The position numbers were made by a program, and so were the translations under genes. Under the pieces are notes generated by a model that ran no database searches, was not told where the DNA came from, and saw only the letters and a list, made by a program, of their open reading frames with translations. Positions 45,903 through 55,989 of a stretch of 64,000 nucleotides of DNA are shown in pieces. The DNA is from Lineus longissimus (taxonomy: Eukaryota; Nemertea; Pilidiophora; Heteronemertea; Lineidae): assembly GCF_910592395.1 (NCBI RefSeq), contig NC_088314.1, positions 9,054,001 to 9,118,000 of the forward strand, written 5' to 3'. How positions within the stretch are numbered: position 1 is the first letter of the stretch; each line of letters starts with the position of its first letter.

Positions 45903-46255
45903 CCATCCTCCTTTGATAATTAATTTACATGCACAGACATGGTCCACTTTGATGTGGGCACGTTACTGATAAGGTACACTCATTACTATGGGAGATAAAT
46001 ACAATCAATTAGTGTGGACAACACTCCGTGGTGTGATCGGACAATACTCGGCGTTGCGATCAGGTGGTCGTCTTTTTGCAGCAATATTAACCCTTTCATC
46101 ATGTTGATCAGTGCAACACAAACACCTGTGCCTCATCTCACCAGGGCTTTCCCAATATTATTCCGCTTGCAGAAGCCAAAATACTTTTGGTGGAATCGAG
46201 AAAAAAAGGAAGGCCATTCAGATTGCTCAGAGTAAATTGTGTCAAAGGGTTGGAT

Positions 46256-46482
46256 AAAAAGGCCTATGCCATTTGTTTAAAATTTGAAATTTGCAATTGA
46301 CTTTGAAAATTTCCAATTGCGTAAATATGTACTAAATGTAAACATTGCCCTTTCATAGACAGATATGCAAATACAAAAATACCAAGTTTTAGCAAATGGC
46401 ATGTATGATAACTGCACTATGGCATTGTGCATGACTGCATTTCTATTTTTTGGACCACCACTAAAAACGCGACCCAAATTAG
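46256..46482. mobile_element. TTAA-type MITE, family B, degraded copy
   Basis: AAAAGGCCTATGCCATTTGT on the left and GGACCACCACTAAAAACGCG on the right are collinear with 45664-45902, including the central ATAGACAGATATGCAAATAC and TACCAAGTTTT. The right terminal repeat is decayed. Confidence 0.75.
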
Positions 46483-46864
46483 GTATTCTTTATACAACGA
46501 AGTTTGATGCTTTAATCATATGGTCTGTGGGCAGAACGTGATAAGAAAACCATAGCAACTCCGCCACTTTCCTCCCAAACCCTTATTGATAAGATTAAGG
46601 AGGCCGCCAAGATCATCACACTGTCTGGTCATATTCTTGGCTTCCCAATTAATCATTAGCATTCACAACGGCGGATGCTGGATTATCTGGTCCGGTGGAT
46701 AGCCCCGATCAGTCTAATGATGCCTTGCTGAGACCAGTTCTTGTCAAAGGGAAAAGAACAGAATGTGATCTTGGATGTTTTTGAGTGTCAAATTTCACAT
46801 AGCCATGTTTTGTAATTTTCTATCAGGCAATCTAAAACTCGCAACTGACCAACAGAATTTAAAG

Positions 46865-47033
46865 TTCCAATACCATAGCGCCGGACACATAACCCATAGG
46901 TTTCAGGTTCAACTTCTGGTAGAACTACAAAGTGATATGGTGCCCTTGAGCAAGACATTTAACCCTCTCTACCCAGGGCACAAATGAGTACCAGTCAGAA
47001 CGGATAACGGATTAAGCATAGGGCAGCAATAAT
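46865..47033 (+). mobile_element. SINE fragment
   Basis: CAGGTTCAACTTCTGG resembles a Pol III B box. It is followed by GTGCCCTTGAGCAAGACATT and TAACCCTCTCTACCCAGGGC, a block widely seen in bodies of animal tRNA-derived SINEs. The A box and a clear tail were not identified. Confidence 0.5.
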
Positions 47034-47072
47034 CAGTCCCATGGGTGTACTTAATAGAGAGGTTCTACTGAA
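47034..47072. mobile_element. Solo end of a pogo-like MITE
   Basis: CAGTCCCATGGGTGTACTTA followed by ATAGAGAGGTTCTACTG; the reverse complement begins CAGTAGAACCTCTCTATT, the same terminal sequence as 18684-18825. It sits directly after a SINE fragment. Confidence 0.5.
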
Positions 47073-47159
47073 TTGTCAAAATCGGTGTAATGTTGACTCA
47101 GGTGGCAAATCTGTTTCTTTGTAGTTCCTTTGATAGTTTGGGTTGACAGGTTTTGCTAT

Positions 47160-47400
47160 GATATTAGAATAAGGATGTTGTAGATCAACATGGTTCGGCC
47201 CACAGCAAAATTAGGGAAATATATGGTGGTCGTGAAATGATGTCCAACTCTAAATCCAACTTGTCTCAGGGTCGTAGGTCAAGTTAAGGTCTGCTCATGG
47301 ACCACAGCAAAATTGCGGAAATGTATGGCAGTTAGGAAAGTGTAAGGATATCCAACTCTATATTCAACTGTTTTTGGGTTGCGGGCCAAGGTCAGGTCAG
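47160..47400. repeat. Two-copy tandem duplication, period about 102 bp
   Basis: CCACAGCAAAATTAGGGAAA at about 47200 recurs as CCACAGCAAAATTGCGGAAA at about 47302. Both are followed by TGTATGG or TATATGG, then TATCCAACTCTA or TGTCCAACTCTA and a TCAACTTG-like word. Confidence 0.7.
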
Positions 47401-47924
47401 GGCACGAAATGCTCTCTAAGACCTCACCATATGCAAAAATTATTGGTAATTACCCTGAAGCATCACAAAGGAGACCATTTCATCAATAAGATCCCATTGA
47501 TTGTGGCACTGATACCGGAATATCAGACAACCATACGATGTAGCTCATGGCAAAGTTACTTTGACGAGCTTAGCGGAGATACAGTTCTTCAATAAGATTT
47601 ATTCCAAACACCAAGAACGTCAAAGTGAGCTTAGCTTATGGTGAAGACAACTTAAAAGGCTTCATATAACTTACAACGTGTTACAAATTAAATGCTTCAA
47701 AGCGATCATGATAGACACATCATCGAACTCATGAAGTAACATCTTAACTCTTTCAGCCCGTAACTCGTTTTGCGTGGTTTGATCTGAAAACCGAGATGAA
47801 TTTCAGACTATCAATCAAAACGATTCCCAATATACATGTATATCAATTCTTTATAATTCAGACCTTTAGCCAAATTCAATTCGAACCGTGCTAAATTTTT
47901 CTGCCAGGGGCATTTCCTGGGCTG
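47401..47924. other. Non-coding stretch, nothing recognised
   Basis: TTAACTCTTTCAGCCCGTAA at 47751 resembles the terminal repeat of TTAA-type family A, possibly an isolated end. No gene is supported. Confidence 0.4.
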
Positions 47925-48780
47925 TTGTTCCTCATGGCCAGAGTTGAAGTTCGTAGATCTTACCGTTACAAAACGTGCACCATGTTGACAGATGGAGGGA
48001 CAGACGCCATTCTGAACAGTTATTTTACCAGCTCTTCAGACTTTCCTAGGCTATTTTTCCTCATGGCGAGAGTTGAAGTTCACAGATCTTACTCTTACAA
48101 AACTTGCACCATGATATCGGATGGAAGGATAGACGCCATTCTGAATAGTTATTTTACCAACTCTGCTAACTTTCCTAGGCTATTCTTCCTCATGGCAAGA
48201 GTCGAAGTTCGTAGATCCTACTGTTACAAAACATGCACCCATGTTATACAAGAGCGGGAAATTCAAACAATGTTTTATGGTTACAAAACATGCACCCATG
48301 TTGACGGATGGAAGGACAGACGCCATTCTGAATAGTTATTTTACCAGCTCTGCTGACTTTCCTAGGCTATTCTTCCTCATTGCGAGAGTTGAAGTTCGTA
48401 GATCCTACTGTTACAAAACATGCACCCATATAATACAAGAGCGGGAAACTCAAACAAAGTTTTATGGTAACAAAACATGCGACCCATGTTATACAAGGGC
48501 AGGAAATTCAAACAAAGTTTTATGGTTACAAAACATGCGACCCATGTTATACAAGGGCGGGAAATTCAAACAATGTTTTATGGTTACAAAACATGCACCC
48601 ATGTTGACGGATGGAAGGACAGACGCCATTCTAAATAGTTATTTTACCAGCTCTGCTGACTTTCCTGGGCTATTCTTCCTCATGGCGAGAGTTGAAGTTC
48701 GTAGATCTTACTGTTACAAAACACGCACCATGTTGATGGATGGAAGGACAGACACCACCCTGAATAGTTATTTTGCCTAG
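47925..48780. repeat. Nested minisatellite: 129-bp units with internal 57/58-bp amplification
   Basis: Anchors CTCATGGC or CTCATTGC followed by GAGTTGAAG or GAGTCGAAG lie at 47931, 48060, 48189, 48376 and 48679. The first two intervals are 129 bp. The third is 187 bp (129 + 58) and the fourth 303 bp (129 + 3 x 58). The extra sequence is a subrepeat, TTATGGTTACAAAACATGC then ACCCATGTTATACAAG and CGGGAAATTCAAACAA, inserted inside the unit. Because 129 is divisible by three, open frames of 136 and 179 codons run through the array. These repeat the same 43-residue phrase and shift frame at the 58-bp inserts, so coding is doubtful. Confidence 0.95.
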
Positions 48781-48957
48781 AAATGCAGAAATTCTCACGA
48801 TAATGTTTTTATTGTTTGCATTAGCGGAAATCAGTTTACATGAAGTAAAACACGACTCTTGACTAACTGGGAGGAGGGTCTGCGATGGACCATACCATGT
48901 TGAGTGATACTCCTTGTCGCCAAATGATACAGAATCTGCGATAAGGACTGGCCCAAT
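48781..48957. other. Short non-coding spacer
   Basis: It lies between the minisatellite and the following two-copy repeat. No feature was noticed. Confidence 0.4.
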
Positions 48958-49332
48958 AAAGGCAAAAAAACAATTTCCAAGATGGCTGCCTGGAGGCCAG
49001 AAAGTAGGTCATATCGCATAAAAGAAAAATATGTTCGGGCATATTGCCCAAAGCTATTAATGTCCTGCCAAGTTTAGAACCTTTTAGCTCAAATAGAAAC
49101 AAATCGTACCACCTTCCGGTGATTTAGTGAACTTTGACCTCTGTGACCTTGAAAAGTAGGTCAAATCAAAAACCCGGCTGATATGTCATCAAACCTTATT
49201 GGATATGCTTCAAAAAGGCAAAAAATCAATTTCCAAGATGGCCGCCTTGAGGCCAGAAAGTAGGTCATATCGCGTAAAAGAAAAATATGTCCGGGCATAT
49301 TGCCCAAAGCTACTTTCACACCAAGTTATAGC
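48958..49332. repeat. Two-copy repeat about 257 bp apart with a nuclear-receptor-like motif between
   Basis: AATTTCCAAGATGGC(T/C)GCC, then GAGGCCAGAAAGTAGGTCAT and ATATTGCCCAAAGCTA occur at 48971-49056 and 49228-49313 with few differences. Between them lies the TGACCT/TGACCT/AGGTCA block (49135-49163). This belongs to a dispersed repeat also seen at 50330 and 52200. Confidence 0.85.
49135..49163. promoter_or_regulatory. Three nuclear-receptor-type half-sites (copy 1)
   Basis: TGACCT, 3 bp, TGACCT, 8 bp, AGGTCA. The first two form a direct repeat with 3-bp spacing and the last two an everted repeat with 8-bp spacing. The second half-site reads TGACCTTGA, the reverse complement of the extended TCAAGGTCA monomer site. 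The motif is inside a repeat, so any function is inferred. Confidence 0.4.
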
Positions 49333-50330
49333 CATCTAGCCCTAACAGTGACGAAACGTGCTCCGCTAACGGACGACGACAGACAACGGACGCCACTGTA
49401 TCGTATAAGCTCCCCAGAAAGTGAGCTAAAAAGCTACTGCATGGCCAAAGATTTCCCTGTCGAAAATGCATCTCGAGCAAAATGCAATTCAAACTATTCC
49501 TAGTCAACATGGCCAAGCAGAAGAATCTAATGATAACTTCCTTTTTAGCCAATCAATCAACTCATTACTGATTGATCAATCAAAGTCCATTAGGTTTTCA
49601 ATTTCATTTTATTAACTCTGGGTTATCTTGCATTATCTGCATCAATTTCAATCAAATTACTGCATGAAATAACTCATGCATCCAATTGGCATTATTAAAA
49701 GATGCTTCTTAGATTCATGACCGCCACAATACACTAAAAACTAGGACTTGGGACTTGACTAAATGTGAGCATAAGAGACAAAAGGATATTTAACATGTTT
49801 GATATATGAACTTGTGTATACTCTCAGACATCCAGGTTATATTTCTATGAATTAGTCAGTCACTGGAAAAAAACAAACTTACAAGGGGCAAAGCCTACGT
49901 TCCACCAGTGTCCACACTGGCCTCAACAGGGCAAACTGCGCTGTTTGACAGCAGTCTCGCAGAATCTAGTGAGAAGATTTGAGGGATGCCAATTTATAGA
50001 AATATGTTTAATATGAGCTCACAAAGCGACTCACTGAGTTTTAAAAGTTTGTTCCTTAATTTTGACAAAATTCAGGATTGATGTGCATTGACCTGAAATT
50101 GATCGACACAAATAAGCCGATCAAATTATCTTTCATAATTAAAAGTTGTAACTTTTTAACAAGATAATATATTAAAATGTTTTTCTTTACCAACCAAAAA
50201 TAGCATGAATCATGATGCTCAATTTCATAATGGTTGTCAGTGCATAAACTATCTGTCAATGAGTTTTCATTTCATTTGAGTGCATTCCTGTTGAAATTTC
50301 CTTCTGAATGACACCAAGCCTATTGCTTTG
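49333..50330. other. Repeat-derived tail, then non-coding DNA
   Basis: GGACGACGACAGACAACGGA followed by CGCCACTGTATCG and a GTGAGCTAAAA word (49370-49435) matches the kind of GACGGAC-rich tract at 51478-51560. Beyond that nothing was recognised. Confidence 0.45.
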
Positions 50331-50338
50331 TAACAGTT

Positions 50339-50367
50339 TGACCTCTGTGACCTTCAAAAGTAGGTCA
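50339..50367. promoter_or_regulatory. Three nuclear-receptor-type half-sites (copy 2)
   Basis: Same spacing as at 49135-49163 (TGACCT, 3 bp, TGACCT, 8 bp, AGGTCA). The second site reads TGACCTTCA here, one base off the extended monomer form. Confidence 0.4.
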
Positions 50368-50501
50368 AATCAAAAAGCTGGTTATTATGTCATGTAGTCT
50401 CATCAGAAGTATTGACAGTAAATATATCATGGTTCTAGCTATCATATCAGCATTCATGAGGTATTGACAAAACAAGGCTGTTTAAACTTTCTAGACTCAA
50501 C

Positions 50502-50510
50502 AGTGAGCAA
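50502..50510. repeat. Target-site duplication, left copy
   Basis: AGTGAGCAA directly precedes the DNA transposon at 50511-51453 and is repeated exactly at 51454-51462. Confidence 0.93.
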
Positions 50511-51453
50511 CAAGGAGGATACCGCGGTGACGTCACGGCTTTTCCAAGATGGCGCTGTATATTGTAAACAAACTCGATCCACGGCCAAGGGAAAATCAAG
50601 TCATCAAAAAAGTTAGATTTTTCGCATCAAATCAGATTTATTTGTACTTTTCTGCTATGAAATAAGTCTTCAGACAATAAGCTATCATTTGAATAATGAA
50701 AAGTGCTGTTTTGATGGGGAAAAATAGGGTTTTTTAAACAAATAGACGGGCACCGATCTTCCAAAATTAGCGATGGTTTCAAAACAGTCTCCGAGATATG
50801 GGGCAATCTCTTCATTATCATAATGGGATTTGGAGGCATGTTTACAGATTTTACAAGTTCGAGACCTGTAATACCTAAAACTCGCATAGATCCCCATAGA
50901 TCCCCTCTATTTGTCGAGTTAGCGCCCCTGTAAGATCATGCATTTTCGGACACTAGAACGAAATCTTCCTGCGGATATCGCGGTTTCGGTGATGATTTAA
51001 GGAGAAATTGACTGTTCTTAGAGTTGTATGGGACAGAAATGAGTTCATACTTCATGAATACATGAATATATTATGATATGGGCGGGCTTCTAAGTCAAAA
51101 CAATAACAAACTCAACTGCATCTCTACTGTATATTGCGTAGTGCATTGCCTAGTGTATTTCGTAGTGTATTTTAGCGGAGACATTACTTCCGCACTTTGG
51201 CCACGCCAAACGTCTTTTTTATTCGTGGAAGTTAATCTGCTCTGTAAATTTTATTTTACACAGGAAGAATCCATACTAGGTATTGCAATATTTCATGTCT
51301 ATTGGTGTTTTTGTGTACAAAAGTGCACCAGACAGTGAGACGTGGAGATGCGTTCAGTACTGGTGCTGTCAGTAGACTGAATCTGATTGGCCATAGCGAT
51401 CACTAATATGGGTCGGGATCACGTGATGTGACGTCACCGCGGTATCCTCCTTG
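50511..51453. mobile_element. 943-bp non-autonomous DNA transposon, perfect 26-bp ends, 9-bp target duplication
   Basis: The left end CAAGGAGGATACCGCGGTGA followed by CGTCAC (50511-50536) is matched exactly by the reverse complement of 51428-51453. Both ends abut AGTGAGCAA, a perfect 9-bp target duplication. A 9-bp duplication fits Mutator-like elements and also Merlin-type ones, so the superfamily is open. The longest internal frame is 86 codons, too short for a transposase. Each terminal repeat includes TGACGTCA, the CREB/ATF palindrome. Perfect ends and duplication point to a recent insertion. It landed in an older repeat, whose halves rejoin as ACTCAAC-AGTGAGCAA-AGGTGTCAAC once it is ignored. 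Confidence 0.95.
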
Positions 51454-51462
51454 AGTGAGCAA
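51454..51462. repeat. Target-site duplication, right copy
   Basis: AGTGAGCAA, identical to 50502-50510, directly follows the right terminal repeat of the 943-bp element. Confidence 0.93.
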
Positions 51463-51469
51463 AGGTGTC

Positions 51470-51615
51470 AACATTGTTGACGGACGACGGACAACAGATG
51501 GACGGACCCATGGCAAGACCGACCCACGGACAGACAACGGACGACCGACAAGACATGATGACATCAGTTTACCCCGGTGAGCTAGATGAAATGGTCCAAG
51601 GACCATGTGCTCACC
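51470..51615. repeat. GACGGAC-rich tract of an older dispersed repeat
   Basis: TTGACGGACGACGGACAACA, then GATGGACGGACCCATGG, ACGGACAGACAACGGACGAC and GTGAGCTAGATGAAATGGTC. A shorter relative is at 49359-49435. The tract is simple-sequence-like in GACGGAC and ends in a GTGAGCTA word. No coding potential. Confidence 0.6.
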
Positions 51616-51724
51616 TCGATAATATAATGCATATCATTTGCAGTGGATATGGGGAGAATGGCACAAAAGAAAATTACCGGTACCATCTAAGTATAGCATT
51701 TTGGTTATAAAGTTGACTGAGTTT

Positions 51725-52105
51725 CAGGGTTATTGACGAGTGTACATGTCACATGTCACATCTGTTCAATAGTTTAGGAGTAATAGGACTTCGTTGGATT
51801 TTCAAGATGGCGGCCTGGCGGCCATATTTGTCATGGGGTTTGACTAAAAATTAGGGATATTGATAAGAGTACATAGATACATAATCACATGAAGTTTGGC
51901 TGCAATCCGATCATTAGTTTCGGAGGAATAGGACTTTGTTTAATTTTCAAGATGGCCGCCTGGCGGCCATATTGGTCGACGGATTTGACTGAAAATCAAG
52001 GAGGTTGTAGAGAGTACATAGATATACAATCACATGAAATTTGGTTTCAATCCGACTTTGTTTAATTTTTGAGATGGCCACCTTGGGGCCATATTTGAAG
52101 TCCGA
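51725..52105. repeat. Three-copy tandem repeat, unit about 123-145 bp
   Basis: TTTTCAAGATGGC(G/C)GCCTGGCGGCCATAT occurs at about 51801 and 51946, and a diverged form (GAGATGGCCACCTTGGGGCC) at about 52071. Between them are GAGTACATAGATA, ATAATCACATGAA or ACAATCACATGAA, TTTGGCTGCAATCCGA-like words and AGGAATAGGACTTTGTTTAA. Each unit carries a YY1-like AAGATGGCNGCC word. Confidence 0.85.
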
Positions 52106-52222
52106 GCGGCACAAATTTTTGGGGTAGAATAGAGGGTCCCTCGATATACGTCCTCACAAGTTTAGAATCTTCCAGCTCAAACAGGAACGAAAAGTGCCAC
52201 CAATTGGTGATTTTGTGAACTT

Positions 52223-52251
52223 TGACCTCTGTGACCTTGAAAAGTAGGTCA
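52223..52251. promoter_or_regulatory. Three nuclear-receptor-type half-sites (copy 3)
   Basis: TGACCT, 3 bp, TGACCTTGA, then AGGTCA with identical spacing and near-identical flanks (GTGAACTT before, AATCAAAAACC after) to copy 1 at 49135-49163. Confidence 0.4.
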
Positions 52252-53648
52252 AATCAAAAACCTGGGTGATATGTCATTCAACCTTATTAGATACACCCAC
52301 TTAAAAATTTTGTCACTCTACGAACAACCATTAGCTTTAAAAATGCACATTTTTGCAGCATTGACCATGTTTCTGGGTGACATAACTTACCTGAGCTGAG
52401 CTGCATAACTTACCCCATCTTTTGGCAGGAAATGGAACAATAAAGACAATATCTTACCTGCAAAGACAAAGGGTTGAAAAATATTAGCTTTCATGGAACA
52501 ATTTATGAGATAATTATACAGACTTTTAAACTGATTCCCACGTGGGGTTTGAAAGAGTAAGATGATAGGAACTGCAATGCTTTTTAATACTGTAGTCACA
52601 GTATTTATAACAAGAGCAGATTCCCGGTCGCATATGGCCACCATGGCCCATTCATATTAGGCCATGTTTGGCTTGCCATGAGTACCTGCACCTAGCCTGA
52701 AGCATTTTTAAGGCTATTCAAGGGGCATATAGATGAATTTTTAAGGGTTTTAAAAGGTAAAATTTTAACTAAACCTCTACTATTAACATGTTCAAGCACC
52801 AATATCTTTAGAAAATATTGATCTGTTTTTAAGTAAGACTCATGCCCAACTTTTGAAATTCATAGGAAAAAAGGGAAAACTGCAAATAGTTTTTTTCTTG
52901 AAATTTAAGGGTATTTTATAAGGGTTCCTTTCGGAACAGCACATGCATTAAAGACATTTAATGGTTTCAGGGGCAAGACAGAATTTTATTGAATTCACAA
53001 TATTGACAATGACATCTGCTATTCATCACTTCTGCACACAGAGACTAAATAGGACAATAACCTCCACCGTGGAATTTGATATCCGACTATCTACCCCATT
53101 TCTAGGCCTAGAGATATCAGCACTCATTTTCTCAAAAGAATACAAAGCCCCATAGCCAGTTGGTATTTGCAACCTGAGCGAGGCAATATCCAGGTATTTC
53201 TCCAATGTTCACAGATATTCCTATGGCAGGCAAAGGTTACACAATACCTACTTCAAATTTCCACCCACCAACATCGCTCTTATCTGACATTTTCTGAAAC
53301 CATCATCTCAAGTCGCCTGATTTGAAATTTTCTCCTATGGAAACCCGACTCGGCAACCCTTTGGCTGTATAATTTAATTTCGAGAGATTACCAGTGATTA
53401 AATTTAGGCTGGGGAGCTTATCTTTGGGAGCAAATTATGAACAATATATCTAATGTTCCCCTGAGCTTCCAAGGGCGATGGTCTCCAAGATTCAATTTCT
53501 TTTGCTCTTGAACTAAGGATAAAATCAGATAGGTTCTAAAGTTTGGGACAATTAACACTGAAAGTGGATTTTGGTCAGCTTCTTTGATACATATCAGATA
53601 AGATACTTGGTAATTCTAACTCCTTGATGGTCCAGGTATCTAGAAATA
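52252..53648. other. Non-coding stretch, nothing recognised
   Basis: Open frames are short and overlapping. No inverted-repeat element was noticed. Confidence 0.5.
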
Positions 53649-53965
53649 CACAATGCGGTAGTTTGCAGGGGCAGATAAGGAGGGGTGAACTGGCCCTGGC
53701 CCCCCCCCTTTTTCTGACGACTTGAAAAAAAGAGGTTTTTCTAGTGAGAGAAATGCTAAAAAAAACCGGTGCTCTATATAGTGTTCATGCTGTGGCCTAT
53801 GCTCAGCCACCCACCCCCTTTTCTCATAATCCTGGATCCGCCCTTGTATATCATGCCTATGACTTTGCTGAAACTTGGTATTAGAGTACTTGTCAACACA
53901 TATATCAGTCTACATAACGGCAATACTGAAATTTATACCTCTTACGTATTTATGCATTCCTGGAG
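53649..53965 (-). mobile_element. TTAA-type MITE, family B, split by a hAT-like insertion
   Basis: CACAATGCGGTAG before 53666 and ACTTTGCTGAAACTTGGTAT after 53847, then ATATCAGTCTACATAACGGC, are consecutive parts of the family B signature seen at 42181-42300. They are separated here by the 181-bp element at 53666-53846. The outer ends are not clearly preserved. Confidence 0.6.
53666..53846. mobile_element. 181-bp hAT-like MITE
   Basis: The left end CAGGGGCAGATAAGG and the reverse complement of the right end CAAGGGCGGATCCAGG form imperfect inverted repeats of the CAGGGGCGGAT type common in hAT MITEs. The adjacent 8-bp flanks do not match, so no target duplication can be shown. No coding frame. 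Confidence 0.55.
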
Positions 53966-55192
53966 AAAATTCCTTCCGACCACCTGCATCATTTTCTTAA
54001 GGAATGATAAACTAATACTATTTGTCAGACCTTACGCCTCATGTCTCTTGATATATTTATGGTAATACTGAATAATATTTCTCTTATTTATCCAAAATGC
54101 CATCTCGAATCACCCCTCTGTTTACTAATTCCCATGCCAGACTACATAATTCTGCTTCTGAATTCTCCATGTGCCTTCATGATGTGATTAAGGATTACTC
54201 AATATGAAATAACATCCTTAGGACATGATAGTTCTCATTGCAAATGGTGGATTGGTATTCGAGCAAAGCGAAGGAACAAGTTCCTAGCTTAGGGTAATAA
54301 TCTCAACATGATCCATAATCATTAAAGGATGAGACTGTTGCCGTGAACTAAACAATAAATAATCATTTCCCTTTCTAAAAATGTCTTTTCCCACCACTAA
54401 ATATTCCTCAAAAGTACATTTCTGCATGTATGGGCTATGAAAATGACACATCCAACTGCCTTATTGTCTGCTTCAGAAGTAAATGTCTCCGACCTTTTGG
54501 GCTTCTGTGCAAAAGCTACGAGGTGGGTTTTTCAACAACAACTAATTTTGGGACCAAACAGGACTTTCACATTTGATTCAAATTACTTTGCATGTATTCG
54601 TTTACATTGCGCATTGTTTTTTACATTTTCCACTTGGTGCCGCTTACTTCTGGATGAATCACGATAAAATCTTCAAGTTATCTTTTTCATGTATTGCTCA
54701 AATAGGCAAAGTTTCATCCAAAAATCACCATTTGAAAAAAATCAACCGCATCAAGACCCTCAACTTGGCAAAGGGCTCCAATGAAGAAATATTTTATTTA
54801 CCAAGTCTGAAACCTCTTACCTGGAAATTGGGTCCGGTCCCATGTTAAGTCATGTTTGCCATGACCTGACAAATTGGGTTTAAAAACCAAACTATGAAAA
54901 AATCGGCAAAGTACAGTTTTTGCACAGCTGCCCAAAAGAACATGGACAGTTACCAATGATAGGCGAGCCCAATATCACCCCGATGTGATGAAAATGTGAT
55001 GTGTCACCTAGAAGTGCAAAAAAGAATCAAATAATACTTCCAATTGTTATCTGAACAATGAACTTTAGAGGACATCTTGCAAAATATTTTGCCATCAGCT
55101 AGAGATACTGTATCTGTCAGAGTCAGATTTTGCAAATTTTTAAGCAGGATTATCCATGCAAAGACACCCACGCAAACTTCTACAGTGTTTTT
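53966..55192. other. Non-coding stretch, nothing recognised
   Basis: Frames of 76 and 91 codons at 54437-54848 overlap one another and have no recognisable motif. Confidence 0.5.
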
Positions 55193-55365
55193 AGGGGGGG
55201 GCAGCAGTAGCTTGGTGGAAGAGCGTCAGCCTCATGACGAGAGGTTGTGAGTTCGACTCATGGCCGAGTCACTACTTGGTTGATTTACTGGTCGAATTAA
55301 AATGAGCCCTTTGTAGTAGTTGATCTTTGAAAACCCCAGATGGTCTTCTCTCCATCAAGGCCAAT
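55193..55365 (+). mobile_element. tRNA-derived SINE, second family, copy 1
   Basis: The head GCAGTAGCTTGGTGGAAGAG (A-box-like) and GAGTTCGACTC (B-box-like) is followed by GGCCGAGTCACTAC. It is collinear with 63776-64000 through GTCGAATT, GAGCCC-like words and GAAAACCCCAGATG. It is preceded by a G-rich run. A terminal tail is not evident. Confidence 0.7.
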
Positions 55366-55989
55366 AGTTCCAAAGAACTTATGAACAGTAACAATATAAC
55401 TGTGACAAGTAATATAAAAACCCTGATTATGATTTCATTATTAGACAATGTTAGAGTGCATCGCCATTGCTTCTGGACAGCCAAGTTCCACTATTCAGAC
55501 GACTTGTCTTGCAAGAGTTTATGGAAGCCTTTTACAATAATTACGTAGGATAGACCTAGCAGTAATGAACATGATAAACATCTATTCCATTTTGCGAAAT
55601 CTTATGAGACATCTAGCTCTTTTTGGAAAATCAATTCAAAGGCTATAACTCTCCACTTTCTAGATAACAGCGAGACAAGTTATGCGAAAGTTTATGGAGG
55701 TGTTTTTCAACAATTTTGAGGAAGAAACATGGCAATAAATTTCTATTTCATTTTGTCAAATCATACCAGGCATCAGGTTCGTTCAGAAAATCAATTCGAA
55801 AGCCATAAATTCTTCACTTTCTCGATAATATTAAGTAAAAGACTTAATCAAAGTTAATTACTACCTTACCTTAATCAAGATTCCTACATCTCGTTTCTAA
55901 AGTTCAATCTGCTGATTAAAACTCGAATTTGATTAAAACCTGTTATGCACGATCAATTTACTTGGTGCCAGGGTAAGATTTATGGCCTT
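55366..55989. other. Non-coding stretch with a weak internal repeat
   Basis: The segments at about 55480-55670 and 55671-55830 share TTATGGA(A/G)G, TTTTTCAACAAT or TTTTACAATAAT, ATTCCATTTTGCGAAATC-like words and AAAATCAATTC(A/G)AA. This suggests an old duplication of about 180 bp. No gene. Confidence 0.45.

Noticed and set aside
47925-48780. Two frames of 136 and 179 codons as a repeat protein
   Set aside because: They are read-through of the 129-bp minisatellite, which is divisible by three. Phase is lost at the 58-bp inserts, and no start context or flanking exon is seen.
47925-48780. CRISPR-like array
   Set aside because: Units are contiguous and homologous throughout, with no unique spacers, and the genome is eukaryotic.
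51078-51338. 86-codon frame in the 943-bp element as a transposase remnant
   Set aside because: Hydrophobic, Cys/Phe-rich chance translation with no DDE-type or zinc-finger motif.
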